DNA from: Actinomycetota bacterium
GTDB lineage: Bacteria; Actinomycetota; Actinomycetes; Nanopelagicales; Nanopelagicaceae
Length of the DNA: 64,000 bases
NCBI GenBank assembly: GCA_009698815.1
Contig: WLPJ01000002.1
Span: 84,637 to 148,636 of the forward strand
Reading direction: 5' to 3'
Below are positions 35,360 to 46,251 of this stretch, one piece after another. Position numbers and translations under genes: made by a program. Under the pieces are notes generated by a model. It saw only the letters and a program-made list of their open reading frames with translations, did not search any database and was not told where the DNA came from. Within the stretch, counting starts at the first letter, position 1, and each line of letters begins with the position of its first letter.

Positions 35360-35788
35360 CTAATTTGCAGGCTTTGGTTTTTTAGGTTTTTCTAACTTCG
35401 GCGCTTTTGCTGGTGGCGTTGGTGCAATTGGTGGAAGTCCTAGCAAATCAATTGCTGCATCACGAATAGCAGTTGCGGCAATTATTGCGGTCTGCCGAGA
35501 GTTCATATTCTGTCTTTTCTGCATCTGTGACTGACCAGAAACGCTCAAAGATCTGGCATCTGAAAGTGCCTTATCAATTGCTTCTTTAAAACTCTGATTA
35601 ATTGCTCGTCTTTTATCTTCATAAACTCTGAAGTCGCTCAGGAATTTATCTTGTGCCAACTTATAAATTGCCTTGGCATCGTTTGCCTCAGCAGGTGCTG
35701 GCGGCTTAGTGTCCGCAATTGCTGGAGTTGCCAGAAATGAAGTAGCAAGGATGAGCGCCAGGATAGCGATTAATAATTTACGCTTCAT
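35360..35788 (-). CDS. Small secreted helical protein
   Basis: A 142-residue exported protein. Residues 1-25 form a classical signal peptide (MKRKLLIAILALILATSF, cleavage after PAIA). The mature part is helical and charged (residues about 35-110), followed by a Pro/Lys-rich tail (KAPKLEKPKKPKPAN) that could bind peptidoglycan or teichoic polymers. The ATG at 35788 starts the signal peptide; an in-frame start eight codons earlier lacks support. It is divergent from the two-component system and could be one of its targets. No family recognised. Confidence 0.7.
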   Translation of the reverse strand: MKRKLLIAILALILATSFLATPAIADTKPPAPAEANDAKAIYKLAQDKFLSDFRVYEDKRRAINQSFKEAIDKALSDARSLSVSGQSQMQKRQNMNSRQTAIIAATAIRDAAIDLLGLPPIAPTPPAKAPKLEKPKKPKPAN

Positions 35789-35917
35789 ATTCCAACCCTT
35801 TCCTCTTGCCATAAGTATCGGTCACCTCTTTGTGAATTTTCGGTGAAAACGCTAATTTACATTGATATCTCCTTAACTTCCTTGGATATATCACCGCTAC
35901 CGTGCGAGGCTATACCC

Positions 35918-36601
35918 ATGGCGCAATTAATTTTGATCGTCGATGACGAGGCGGGCGTTCGCGAACTCTTGGGCGATGCCCTTCGCATCGCGGGCTTTGA
36001 GACCGCTACGGCGCCGGATGGCATGTCGGCGCTAACCGCAATACGAAATAAGAAACCTGATTTGCTTATTATCGATATAAATATGCCGCTCATGGATGGA
36101 TTCGAACTTGTCGAAAGACTGCGTTCTACAGGAGATAACACACCAGCGTTGATGCTAAGTGCACGCGCTGATCGAGCCGATGTTACACGCGGTCTAACGC
36201 TAGGCGCTGATGATTATGTCACCAAGCCATTTGGACTTGAAGAACTATTACTTCGTGTAAAGGCGATTTTGCGCAGAGCAAATGTGGCGATCGCAAAAGG
36301 CGTTGATATGCGTTGTGGCCCAATCACTATTGATGAAGATAGCCACACTGTGACATTTAGTGGAGAACCAGTTGAGCTTTCACCTACAGAATTTAGGCTT
36401 CTGCAGGTGCTTATTGAAAATAAGAATCGCGTATTAAGCAAGGGCCTTTTACTTGATGAAGTTTGGGGAATTACCTTCGAATCCGAAAGTACTGTTGTCG
36501 ACACTTATATTTCCTACCTTCGCAAGAAATTACATCGTGATGGCTTTGAGGGAATCAAGACAGTCCGTGGAGTTGGATTCGTCATTCAGGACCCTAAGTA
36601 G
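35918..36601 (+). CDS. OmpR-family response regulator
   Basis: A 227-residue regulator: receiver domain with VDDE at the start, Asp phospho-acceptor in LLIIDINMPLMDG near residue 51 and Lys in VTKPFG, then a winged-helix domain (ELSPTEFRLLQVLIENKNRVLSK, ending VRGVGFV). ATG at 35918 is the natural start before LILIVDDE. It forms an operon with the kinase two bases downstream. The signal and regulon are unknown; the divergent secreted-protein gene 129 bases upstream is a plausible target. Confidence 0.9.
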   Translation: MAQLILIVDDEAGVRELLGDALRIAGFETATAPDGMSALTAIRNKKPDLLIIDINMPLMDGFELVERLRSTGDNTPALMLSARADRADVTRGLTLGADDYVTKPFGLEELLLRVKAILRRANVAIAKGVDMRCGPITIDEDSHTVTFSGEPVELSPTEFRLLQVLIENKNRVLSKGLLLDEVWGITFESESTVVDTYISYLRKKLHRDGFEGIKTVRGVGFVIQDPK

Positions 36602-36603
36602 CC

Positions 36604-37815
36604 ATGAAGAAGTCCAATAGTAAATTTGCAATTTTATCTATCATTGTCACAACGGTGCTATCGATTATTATCGGTGGGTTTGCAACGATTGAATCTCGCA
36701 ATGCAGATATGCGACAGATAGACCAATCTATAAATCTCGTTGCCGAACGGGTTATTCAATATTCAAATGAGGCGATAAGCGCTGCGATTTTAACCGTTGA
36801 GGAAGAGAACCTGGATCTAACTTTGACCTTAGTGACTCAAGAAGGTATTGAGACGGTAATAAATGAATCTCATCTGATTTATCCAGTAATTAAAGCCCTG
36901 GCAGAAATTCAGAAGGGCATCACAGGACCTATTTCAATTGAAGGAGATAACCCCTACAGGTTTAGATCTGTGATAATCCCCGGTGGTGATTACCTAGTTA
37001 TCGCGGCGGCACTTGATAAATTAAATACAAACTTTAAATCTAACCTTAAGAATTTAGGTGGGTTTACTCTCGCCGCTGACGCTCTGGCAATTCTCTTTAG
37101 TATCTTTTTCTTGCGCCGCTACAACCGCGGGCTAGATGCCAAGGCTTTGGAGCGAATGCAGAGATTCTTAGGGGATGCATCCCACGAATTACGCACCCCA
37201 TTAACTGTCATCAAGGGCTATAACGAGCTGCTGAGTAAGGGACAGATAACAGATTTAGTTGATCGAGTCCGCGCTTTTTCTCGGGTGAGTACCGAGATCG
37301 GGCGCATGGAAAGCCTCATCCATGATCTGCTATTGCTGGCAGAACTAGGGGAGAGTAAACCGACTACTTTTGAAGAGGTGGATCTTTCTGAGCTAGTTAG
37401 CGCTCATGCAAATGATTTCACATTCTTTAATAAGGAGCGAAAACTCAATCTGAACATATCCGACGCTCTTTCAGTCCAGGGCTCACGCGAACATCTAAAT
37501 CGTTTAATTCAAAACTGTCTCTCCAATATTGTAAGACACGCTCCATCAAGTGCTCCAGTTGCAATCACTTTGAGAAGCAAAGGTAAAAAAGTTAACTTAA
37601 TTATTGAAGATGGTGGACCTGGATTACCAGAGAGCGCTTACCGTAGCGAGATCGCTGCCATGAATCGATTTGATCCTTCTAGATCACGCGAAAGTGGTGG
37701 TTCGGGACTTGGTATGAGCATTATCGCCGCCATTGTTCAAGAACATGGTGGAAAACTTGATCTGCGAAAGAGCGAACTAGGTGGACTAGCCGTTGATGTA
37801 GAGCTACCTAATTAA
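36604..37815 (+). CDS. Sensor histidine kinase
   Basis: A 403-residue membrane kinase paired with the OmpR-type regulator. Two helices (residues about 8-28 and 150-170) enclose an extracytoplasmic sensor of about 120 residues. DASHELRTPLTVIKGYNELL carries the phospho-acceptor His. The ATPase domain has LIQNCLSNIVRHA (N box), IEDGGPGLP (G1) and GGSGLGMSI (G2). There is little room for a HAMP domain, so the linker is short. It ends immediately before the convergent terC-like gene. Confidence 0.88.
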   Translation: MKKSNSKFAILSIIVTTVLSIIIGGFATIESRNADMRQIDQSINLVAERVIQYSNEAISAAILTVEEENLDLTLTLVTQEGIETVINESHLIYPVIKALAEIQKGITGPISIEGDNPYRFRSVIIPGGDYLVIAAALDKLNTNFKSNLKNLGGFTLAADALAILFSIFFLRRYNRGLDAKALERMQRFLGDASHELRTPLTVIKGYNELLSKGQITDLVDRVRAFSRVSTEIGRMESLIHDLLLLAELGESKPTTFEEVDLSELVSAHANDFTFFNKERKLNLNISDALSVQGSREHLNRLIQNCLSNIVRHAPSSAPVAITLRSKGKKVNLIIEDGGPGLPESAYRSEIAAMNRFDPSRSRESGGSGLGMSIIAAIVQEHGGKLDLRKSELGGLAVDVELPN

Positions 37816-38715
37816 TTATTTGCGTCGTGAAGTTACGATCAAACTTGAAATAGTGGCAATAGCCAGAGTTCCAACGATTACCGAAAGGCTTTGAGTAATC
37901 GAAATATCCGGAACATGGATTCCGGCAATCTCATGGATATCGACGGCATGGAAAGCGTGGAATAAAAGTTTCACGCCGATAAAGCCAAGGATTACCGAAA
38001 GCCCCTTGCCGATATAGATAAGCCTTTGCATTAGTCCGCCAATTAAGAAATACAGCTGGCGAAGACCCATCAACGCGAAAATATTTGCGGTTACAACTAC
38101 ATAAACATTTTCGGTCAGGCCAAAGATTGCAGGGATCGAATCAAGGGCAAAGAGAATATCGGTGAGACCAAGTGCGATCAGCGCAACAGTAAAGGGCTTC
38201 ATTCCCTTGGCGCTCAAGTAGGCAATTATTTTGCTTTCCTTCTCTTCTTCATGCTCTTGCGAACTTTCCACGAAAAGGTGGATAGCAGTATAAATCAAAA
38301 ATGCACCGAAGATAAAGAAGATCCATTCAAATTGCTTAATCGCTGCTGCGCCTAATGTAATTGCGATTATTCGAAATACTAGAGCGATCAGAATTCCGAA
38401 AAGTAGTGCTAACTGTTTGCTCTTCTCTTCAATCTTTAATTTACTTAAGATAATTACAAAAACAAAAAGATTATCGAAGGACAATGAATATTCGGTGAGC
38501 CAACCCGCAAAGAACTCTTGCTGAGTCTGTGAATCTGTCCATGTGCCTAGATATATTCCAAAACCGATCGCAAGTGAGACATAGAGAAGGCTCCAAAGAG
38601 ATGCTTCTTTTAGAGATGTTTCTTGGTTGCGGCGAATCACAGCCCAGCTGAAGTCAAATAGAACAATTATGGCTAGTACGGACATCGTCAAAATCCAGGC
38701 GTTGGTTGAGATCAT
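37816..38715 (-). CDS. TerC family integral membrane protein
   Basis: A 299-residue protein with about seven to nine membrane helices. Acidic residues within helices (IVLFDFSWAVIRR, SLSFDNLFVFVIIL, LFALDSIPAIFG) are the TerC family pattern. TerC proteins are associated with tellurite resistance and, in recent work, with manganese export and metallation of exported enzymes. The ATG at 38715 is chosen because it leaves a proper first helix and has TACGAT six bases upstream. The longer frame crosses the divergent methyltransferase gene. No other ter genes are nearby, arguing for a metal-homeostasis role. Confidence 0.9.
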   Translation of the reverse strand: MISTNAWILTMSVLAIIVLFDFSWAVIRRNQETSLKEASLWSLLYVSLAIGFGIYLGTWTDSQTQQEFFAGWLTEYSLSFDNLFVFVIILSKLKIEEKSKQLALLFGILIALVFRIIAITLGAAAIKQFEWIFFIFGAFLIYTAIHLFVESSQEHEEEKESKIIAYLSAKGMKPFTVALIALGLTDILFALDSIPAIFGLTENVYVVVTANIFALMGLRQLYFLIGGLMQRLIYIGKGLSVILGFIGVKLLFHAFHAVDIHEIAGIHVPDISITQSLSVIVGTLAIATISSLIVTSRRK

Positions 38716-38721
38716 TAGGCG

Positions 38722-38727
38722 ATCGTA
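38722..38727 (-). promoter_or_regulatory. Leaderless -10 box for the terC-like gene
   Basis: TACGAT on the minus strand, six bases before the ATG at 38715. It is back to back with the box of the methyltransferase gene in a 41-base divergent gap. Confidence 0.5.
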
Positions 38728-38744
38728 ATGTATTAAATCTGCGG

Positions 38745-38750
38745 TATTTT
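38745..38750 (+). promoter_or_regulatory. Leaderless -10 box for the methyltransferase gene
   Basis: TATTTT lies six bases before the ATG at 38757, the same box and spacing as upstream of 34365. Confidence 0.4.
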
Positions 38751-38756
38751 TAAGAC

Positions 38757-41288
<2,532 letters not shown>

Positions 41289-41289
<1 letters not shown>

Positions 41290-41762
41290 TGAAAGCCAGA
41301 CTTGCCGCTGTAATTGTTATGTCACTAGTACTACTAACTGGATGTGGAGATAAAGAAGTGAGCTCAAGTGCGGATAATTTGCCAACTGTTACAACTAACC
41401 AAGGTGAGGCTCCAACTATTGGTGCGCCAACTGGTGATGCTCCAACAACTTTAGTAACTAAAGACATCATCGTCGGAACAGGTGCAGAAGCGCTTCCGAC
41501 TTCGACAATGACAGTTCACTACACGTTAATGACTTGGTCTAATGGACAACTGATCGAATCTTCTTGGAACGGTGGAACTCCTGCAACATTCCCACTTGCC
41601 AATGTGATTGTTGGTTGGCAGCAAGGTATTCCGGGGATGAAAGTTGGCGGACGTCGCTTGCTCGTTATCCCACCTGACCTAGGTTATGGCGCACAAGGTG
41701 GAGGACCAATTGGGCCGAATGAAACCTTGATCTTCGTAGTCGATTCGATCGGTGTTGCCTAA
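41289..41762 (+). CDS. FKBP-type peptidyl-prolyl isomerase lipoprotein
   Basis: A 157-residue exported foldase. VIVMSLVLLTGCGDKE is a lipoprotein signal with lipobox LTGC, followed by a Ser/Thr/Pro linker (residues about 25-58) and a C-terminal FKBP domain: MTVHYTLMTWSNGQLIESSW, VIVGWQQGIPGMKVGGRR and IPPDLGYGAQGGGPIGPNETLIF. It would assist folding of exported proteins at the outer face of the membrane. It overlaps argG by one base and ends about 50 bases before the FMN riboswitch. Confidence 0.9.
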
Positions 41763-41814
41763 AACTCAAAGAATTAGGCACGTATCCGCAACACTTTATA
41801 ACGCGCTAGACTGA

Positions 41815-41946
41815 GGGTGTTGTTTTTCGGGGTCGATGTAATTTCGAACCGGCAGTTAAAGTCTGCGACCCGGTCAAGGCCATTGACCGGTTGATTGGGT
41901 GAAATTCCCGAACCGACGGTTAAAGTCCGGATGAGAGAAAATCAAC
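41815..41946 (+). promoter_or_regulatory. FMN riboswitch (RFN element)
   Basis: The aptamer core matches the RFN consensus: CGGGGTCGATGTAATT, GAACCGGCAGTTAAAGTCTG, GGGTGAAATTCCCGAACC, GACGGTTAAAGTCCGGATG and the closing GAGAGAAAATC. P1 is formed by 41819-41828 with about 41933-41946. It senses flavin mononucleotide and controls the ribD-ribE-ribBA-ribH operon downstream. The expression platform appears translational (see the hairpin at 42025-42050). A stable hairpin (41954-41995, arms CAACGCA/TGCGTTG around CCTGTT/AACAGG) separates aptamer and platform and lacks a following U-run. Confidence 0.95.
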
Positions 41947-42024
41947 GCGTAGTCAACGCAGCCTGTTATTTTTATTAAACAGGTTTGGTGCGTTGGCTCG
42001 TACCGCTTTTTCCACCCCGAGATG

Positions 42025-42050
42025 CAACACCGTTCTCGAAAAGGGTGTTG
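42025..42050 (+). promoter_or_regulatory. Ribosome-binding-site sequestering hairpin of the riboswitch
   Basis: CAACACC (42025-42031) pairs with GGTGTTG (42044-42050), covering the AAGGG ribosome-binding site of ribD at 42041-42045. The same seven bases GGTGTTG also occur at 41816-41822, at the base of aptamer stem P1. CAACACC can therefore pair with either copy, which gives a simple on/off switch. Confidence 0.65.
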
Positions 42051-42053
42051 ATC

Positions 42054-43073
42054 ATGAACCAAGTATTAAGGGCAGATGATGCGATGGCGCGCGCCATCGA
42101 GTGCGCTGGCTATGGTCTCGGTAAAACATTTCCTAATCCAATCGTTGGCGCCGTAATAACAAGTGCAAAAGGTGAATTCATTAGCGAGGGATTTCACCAA
42201 GGGGCAGAGCACGCCGAAGTTCTCGCGATCAAGGGCGCTAAGAAAGTCCTTGCAGGATCGATTCTTTATATAACTTTAGAACCTTGCAACCATCACGGAA
42301 AAACTCCGCCCTGTGTTGACGCGATTATTGAATCTGGAATCAAGAAAGTTGTTTATGCCGTCAGCGACCCAAATCCTGTTGCTGTCGGTGGATCAGAACG
42401 TTTGCGCAGTGCCGGAATTGAAGTCATCTCAGGTATCGGACAAATCCAAGCGATCCACGAAAATCGCGCTTGGCTTACCAAGATCGAAAAGGGCCGTCCA
42501 CGCATAACTTGGAAGATCGCATCCACGATGGATGGCAAAGTATCTGCTTCCGATGGCAGTTCTAAATGGATTACCGGAGAACTAGCTCGCGCAGATGTTG
42601 CAAAAATCCGTGCGCAGGCAGATGCCATCGTTACATCAACTGCGACGGTTATCGCTGATGATCCACTGCTAACTAGCAAAGGCTTAGGCAAGAACCCAGT
42701 AAGAATTGTTATGGGTTTAACTGATATTGACAGCAACTCTCAAATTCTCGGCACCGATGCAGAGACTGTTTTGGTTAAGTCGCACGACTTCAAAGAGCTC
42801 ATCTCTTTGGCCAATGATCGCGGATTTAATCAATTGTTAATTGAATCAGGCCCGACGCTTGGTACCGCTTTATTGCGCGAAGATTTAATTGACGAAATTA
42901 TTTTATTCCAAGCTCCAACGCTTTTGGGCGCAGGGAAGCCGTCAATCGGCGATTTAGGAATTTCAAATATATCAGGACGTCTGGATTTCGAAATCACTGA
43001 CGTTGAGGTCATTGGTGCGGATCTAAAGATCACTCTTGTAAAGAGCGCAAAATCAACAGAAAGTGGCCGCTAA
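42054..43073 (+). CDS. ribD: Bifunctional riboflavin deaminase/reductase RibD
   Basis: A 339-residue two-domain enzyme for the second and third steps of riboflavin synthesis. Residues 1-145 are a cytidine-deaminase-like domain with the zinc site HAEVLAIKGA and PCNHHGKTPPCVDAI. Residues 146-339 are the NADPH-dependent pyrimidine reductase domain (RPRITWKIASTMDGKVSASDG and the later LIESGPTLGTALL). ATG 42054 is the first start after the sequestered AAGGG site. First gene of the FMN-controlled operon; it overlaps ribE by one base. Confidence 0.95.
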   Translation: MNQVLRADDAMARAIECAGYGLGKTFPNPIVGAVITSAKGEFISEGFHQGAEHAEVLAIKGAKKVLAGSILYITLEPCNHHGKTPPCVDAIIESGIKKVVYAVSDPNPVAVGGSERLRSAGIEVISGIGQIQAIHENRAWLTKIEKGRPRITWKIASTMDGKVSASDGSSKWITGELARADVAKIRAQADAIVTSTATVIADDPLLTSKGLGKNPVRIVMGLTDIDSNSQILGTDAETVLVKSHDFKELISLANDRGFNQLLIESGPTLGTALLREDLIDEIILFQAPTLLGAGKPSIGDLGISNISGRLDFEITDVEVIGADLKITLVKSAKSTESGR

Positions 43074-43681
43074 TGTTTACTGGACTCATTCAAGCCGTTG
43101 GCCAGGTTGCTGCAATAGAGCGTCAAGAAAGCAGTGCGCGCCTTGAGATATCAAGCAAAGAGATTGCTGCGCAAATTGCTCAAGGTGATTCGGTCAGTGT
43201 TAACGGAACCTGTCTAACCGTTGTTTCATTTGATGCATCTAAGTTTGCAGTTGATGTAATGGTGCAAACTCTTAATTTAACAAGCACAGGATCACTTGAA
43301 GTTGGTTCTGCTGTAAACCTCGAACTTGCTACTCGCACCGCAGACCGCCTCGGCGGCCACATCGTGCAGGGGCATGTTGATGGCGTTGCAGAAGTTGTAG
43401 CAATTTCTACTGACTCGCAGTGGACGCGTATGGATCTTTCGATCCCTAAAGATTTAATGAAATATGTGGTTGCGCAAGGTTCTATTTGTGTCGAAGGCGT
43501 ATCTCTGACAGTTGGAGAGCTAAATGATCCGGCAGATCAGATTTCGGTCTGGCTTATCCCAGAGACTTTAGCCAAGACAAATCTTTCACATAAACAAGTC
43601 GGCGATCTGCTCAATATCGAAGTCGATGTTCTGGCCAAGTACGTAGAAAGACTTATTGCACGTGGACAGGATGACAAATGA
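43073..43681 (+). CDS. ribE: Riboflavin synthase alpha subunit
   Basis: A 202-residue enzyme that dismutates two lumazine molecules into riboflavin. It shows the two lumazine-binding repeats: MFTGLIQAVGQVAAIE opens the first, with VSVNGTCLTVVSF, and GHIVQGHVDGVAEVV opens the second, with VEGVSLTVGEL. The C-terminal helix KYVERLIARG mediates trimerisation. It is coupled to ribD (TAATG) and ribBA (ATGA). Some databases use the symbol ribC. Confidence 0.95.
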   Translation: MFTGLIQAVGQVAAIERQESSARLEISSKEIAAQIAQGDSVSVNGTCLTVVSFDASKFAVDVMVQTLNLTSTGSLEVGSAVNLELATRTADRLGGHIVQGHVDGVAEVVAISTDSQWTRMDLSIPKDLMKYVVAQGSICVEGVSLTVGELNDPADQISVWLIPETLAKTNLSHKQVGDLLNIEVDVLAKYVERLIARGQDDK

Positions 43682-44871
43682 GCAATCTAGATAAGGTCCT
43701 CGCGGACTTTAGGGGCGGAAAATTCGTTGTCGTAACTGATGATGAAAACCGCGAAAATGAAGCGGATCTGATTTTATTGGCCGAGAAAGCAACGGCTGAA
43801 AATATCGGATTTATGGTTCGTTACACATCCGGAGTTATCTGTGGAATCATCAACGAAGAAAGCGCCAAGCGGCTAAAACTTCCACTGATGGTTAAGCGCA
43901 ATGAAGATAACCACAACACAGCTTTCACCGTGACCGTCGATGCAATCGCCGGGCGCTCGACTGGTATCCCGGCCGAAGAACGTGCCAACACGTTGCGAGC
44001 ACTTGCCGATGCCCAGTCAGTACCAACAGATTTTGCACGCCCAGGCCATGTTTTCCCATTGATTTCAGCGGCAGGTGGTCTTCACGAGCGTCGCGGTCAT
44101 ACCGAGGCAAGCATGGCTTTGTGCGAGTTAACTGGTTCCAACCCCAGTGCAGTTCTATCTGAATTGGTAAATGACGATGGCTCGATGATGCGCGGTGGGC
44201 AAATCACTGAGTTTGCCAAGCAACACGGTTTGGAAATTATCTCAATCGATGAATTGGCTCGCGCACTTCCTGCAAAGAAGAATATTGAAGTCTCGAAAAT
44301 TGAATGGGCAGACCTTCCGCTAGAAAACGCTGAATGGCAGATATCCACCTACATCTCGCCAACGGGGGCAGAACACGCGATTCTTAAATTTTCTGACTCT
44401 CCAAAGAGCCAACCACTAGTCCGGGTTCATTCAGAATGCTTAACCGGAGATGTCTTTGGTTCCAAGCGTTGTGATTGTGGGCCACAACTACAAGAAGCAA
44501 TTCAATTAATTGAAGAAAACGGCCACGGCTACATTATCTATATTCGCGATCACGAAGGCCGCGGTATTGGATTGGCGGAAAAGATTCGCGCCTATGTACT
44601 ACAAGATTCAGGACAGGATACCGTTCAAGCAAATGTTTCTATCGGCCAACCAATTGATGATCGTACATATGAAGATGCAGCAGAGATACTGCATCGCCTA
44701 AAGATCACTAGCCTTACGCTATTAACTAATAATCCAGAAAAGATTTCTGCAATTAAATCAGCAGGAATTGAAGTGACAGTTGCACCTCTTGAGGTAATTG
44801 CCAATAAACATAATCAAAAATACTTAGAAACCAAGCGAGATAAACTCAATCACGCGTTAGGAGCGCTCTAA
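43678..44871 (+). CDS. ribBA: Bifunctional DHBP synthase/GTP cyclohydrolase II
   Basis: A 397-residue fusion supplying both precursors of lumazine. Residues 1-205 are the 3,4-dihydroxy-2-butanone-4-phosphate synthase domain (VVVTDDENRENEADLIL, GHVFPL, RRGHTEASMALCELTG). Residues about 210-397 are GTP cyclohydrolase II, with the zinc motif CLTGDVFGSKRCDCG and IYIRDHEGRGIGL. Both sets of active-site residues look intact. It starts in a four-base overlap with ribE and overlaps ribH by one base. Confidence 0.95.
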   Translation: MSNLDKVLADFRGGKFVVVTDDENRENEADLILLAEKATAENIGFMVRYTSGVICGIINEESAKRLKLPLMVKRNEDNHNTAFTVTVDAIAGRSTGIPAEERANTLRALADAQSVPTDFARPGHVFPLISAAGGLHERRGHTEASMALCELTGSNPSAVLSELVNDDGSMMRGGQITEFAKQHGLEIISIDELARALPAKKNIEVSKIEWADLPLENAEWQISTYISPTGAEHAILKFSDSPKSQPLVRVHSECLTGDVFGSKRCDCGPQLQEAIQLIEENGHGYIIYIRDHEGRGIGLAEKIRAYVLQDSGQDTVQANVSIGQPIDDRTYEDAAEILHRLKITSLTLLTNNPEKISAIKSAGIEVTVAPLEVIANKHNQKYLETKRDKLNHALGAL

Positions 44872-45329
44872 TGGCTGGCCATGCACCCGATATTAAGATT
44901 CTACAACTTCCACACCTGAAAGCAGTTGTCATAACTGCTGCCTGGCATCCCGAAATTTGTGACGCGCTCGTTGCAGGTGCTGTGCGCGGATTTAAAGCAG
45001 CCGGAATTAACAACCCAGTGACTCGCACTGTTGCAGGCTCTTTTGAACTCCCACTAGCTGCGCAATTAGCTTTCGATGAAGGCTTCGATGTTGCCGTAAT
45101 TGTTGGCTTGGTTCTACGCGGCGATACCCCACATTTTGATTACGTCTGCCAAGGCGTCACACAGGGAGTCATGGACGTCTCTCTATCTCGCTCCAAGCCG
45201 ATCGGTTTCGGCGTTTTAATGTGTGACAACCTCGAACAAGCCACTGCGCGTGCGGGCTTACCTGGTAGCAAAGAGGATAAAGGTTATGACAGCGCACTCG
45301 CAGCCCTTAGCGTGATCAATAAAGGTTAA
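44871..45329 (+). CDS. ribH: 6,7-dimethyl-8-ribityllumazine synthase
   Basis: A 152-residue subunit of the lumazine synthase shell or pentamer. Substrate residues are visible in ITAAWHPEICDALVAGAVRG, GSFELPLAAQ and VIVGLVLRGDTPHFDYVC, the last containing the catalytic His; GFGVLMCDNLEQA binds phosphate of the partner subunit. Last gene of the riboflavin set; mutM follows after three bases and is probably co-transcribed. Confidence 0.95.
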   Translation: MAGHAPDIKILQLPHLKAVVITAAWHPEICDALVAGAVRGFKAAGINNPVTRTVAGSFELPLAAQLAFDEGFDVAVIVGLVLRGDTPHFDYVCQGVTQGVMDVSLSRSKPIGFGVLMCDNLEQATARAGLPGSKEDKGYDSALAALSVINKG

Positions 45330-45332
45330 GTT

Positions 45333-46172
45333 GTGCCAGAACTTCCAGAAGTTGAAACCGTTCGCCGCGGGCTAGTAAAACTCGTAAAGGGTTACACCAT
45401 AACCTCGGCGCACGATCTGCATCCACGAGCACTCAAGCCTGAATCAATAGCACCCTTAAGATCGATAAACGGTGCCAAAATAATCGACTTAAACCGGCGC
45501 GGAAAGTTTCTCTGGTTTGTCCTAGATCGTCCGCAGGTATTAGTAGCGCACCTTGGCATGAGTGGGCAATTCCTAATTCATGAAAAGAACCGTCCAGAAG
45601 CCAAACATGTCCGCGCCAAGTTTGAACTCTCTAAAAAAATCAGAAAAAAGGAGCTTGTCTTTAATGACCAGCGCACCTTTGGTTGGGTCTCTGTTGAAGA
45701 AACCACTGACGGAATTCCTTCATCTGCCCAGCACATCGCCAAAGATCCTTTTGATCCGAATTTCGATCGCACCGAAACCATTAACAAGTTCGCTAAACGA
45801 AATATCCGAATAAAAACCGCACTTTTGAACCAAGAAATAATGAGCGGTGTTGGAAATATTTACGCCGATGAAACTTTATGGAGAGCCAAGGTGCATCCTG
45901 AAATTTCTACTGCTGATTTAACAAAGAAAAAGATTGCATCGATCATTGATTTTGCTACCGAAGTAATGCAAGAAGCGATAGCCAAGGGCGGCACATCATT
46001 CGATGACTTGTACATCAACGTAAATGGCGAAAGCGGATTCTTTGAGCAATCCTTGGCCGCCTATGGCCGAACCGATGAGCCGTGCCCACGATGCGGAACC
46101 CCCATTCGCCGGATCACTTTTGGAGCCCGTTCGTCGCACTTTTGCCCACGTTGCCAACGTAAATCTGCCTAG
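45333..46172 (+). CDS. mutM: Formamidopyrimidine-DNA glycosylase
   Basis: A 279-residue bifunctional glycosylase/AP lyase that removes 8-oxoguanine and ring-opened purines. The N-terminal catalytic PELPEVETV (after Met removal), the NRRGKFLWF loop with catalytic Lys, the H2TH segment NQEIMSGVGNIYADETLW, and the C-terminal zinc finger CPRCGTPIRR...HFCPRCQ are all present. The start is GTG. It follows ribH by three bases, so its expression may fall under the FMN riboswitch, linking flavin status to oxidative-damage repair only by position. Confidence 0.95.
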   Translation: MPELPEVETVRRGLVKLVKGYTITSAHDLHPRALKPESIAPLRSINGAKIIDLNRRGKFLWFVLDRPQVLVAHLGMSGQFLIHEKNRPEAKHVRAKFELSKKIRKKELVFNDQRTFGWVSVEETTDGIPSSAQHIAKDPFDPNFDRTETINKFAKRNIRIKTALLNQEIMSGVGNIYADETLWRAKVHPEISTADLTKKKIASIIDFATEVMQEAIAKGGTSFDDLYINVNGESGFFEQSLAAYGRTDEPCPRCGTPIRRITFGARSSHFCPRCQRKSA

Positions 46173-46204
46173 CCGCCACGCATAAAAAGGCCTTATGCAA
46201 GCGG
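46173..46204 (+). terminator. Hairpin after mutM, probable terminator
   Basis: GCATAA (46180-46185) pairs with TTATGC (46193-46198), extended by flanking CCGC (46173-46176) with GCGG (46201-46204). It closes the rib-mutM transcript before the secreted-protein region. There is no clear U-run, so strength is uncertain. Confidence 0.45.
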
Positions 46205-46251
46205 TGTAACACTAGATACCGTTATGTCCTATATCTGCTTGGGAGCCCTTA

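Noticed and set aside
41954..41995. Intrinsic terminator in the FMN riboswitch platform
   Set aside because: The hairpin is followed by GGCTCG rather than a U-run, and a direct ribosome-binding-site sequestering pairing explains control better.
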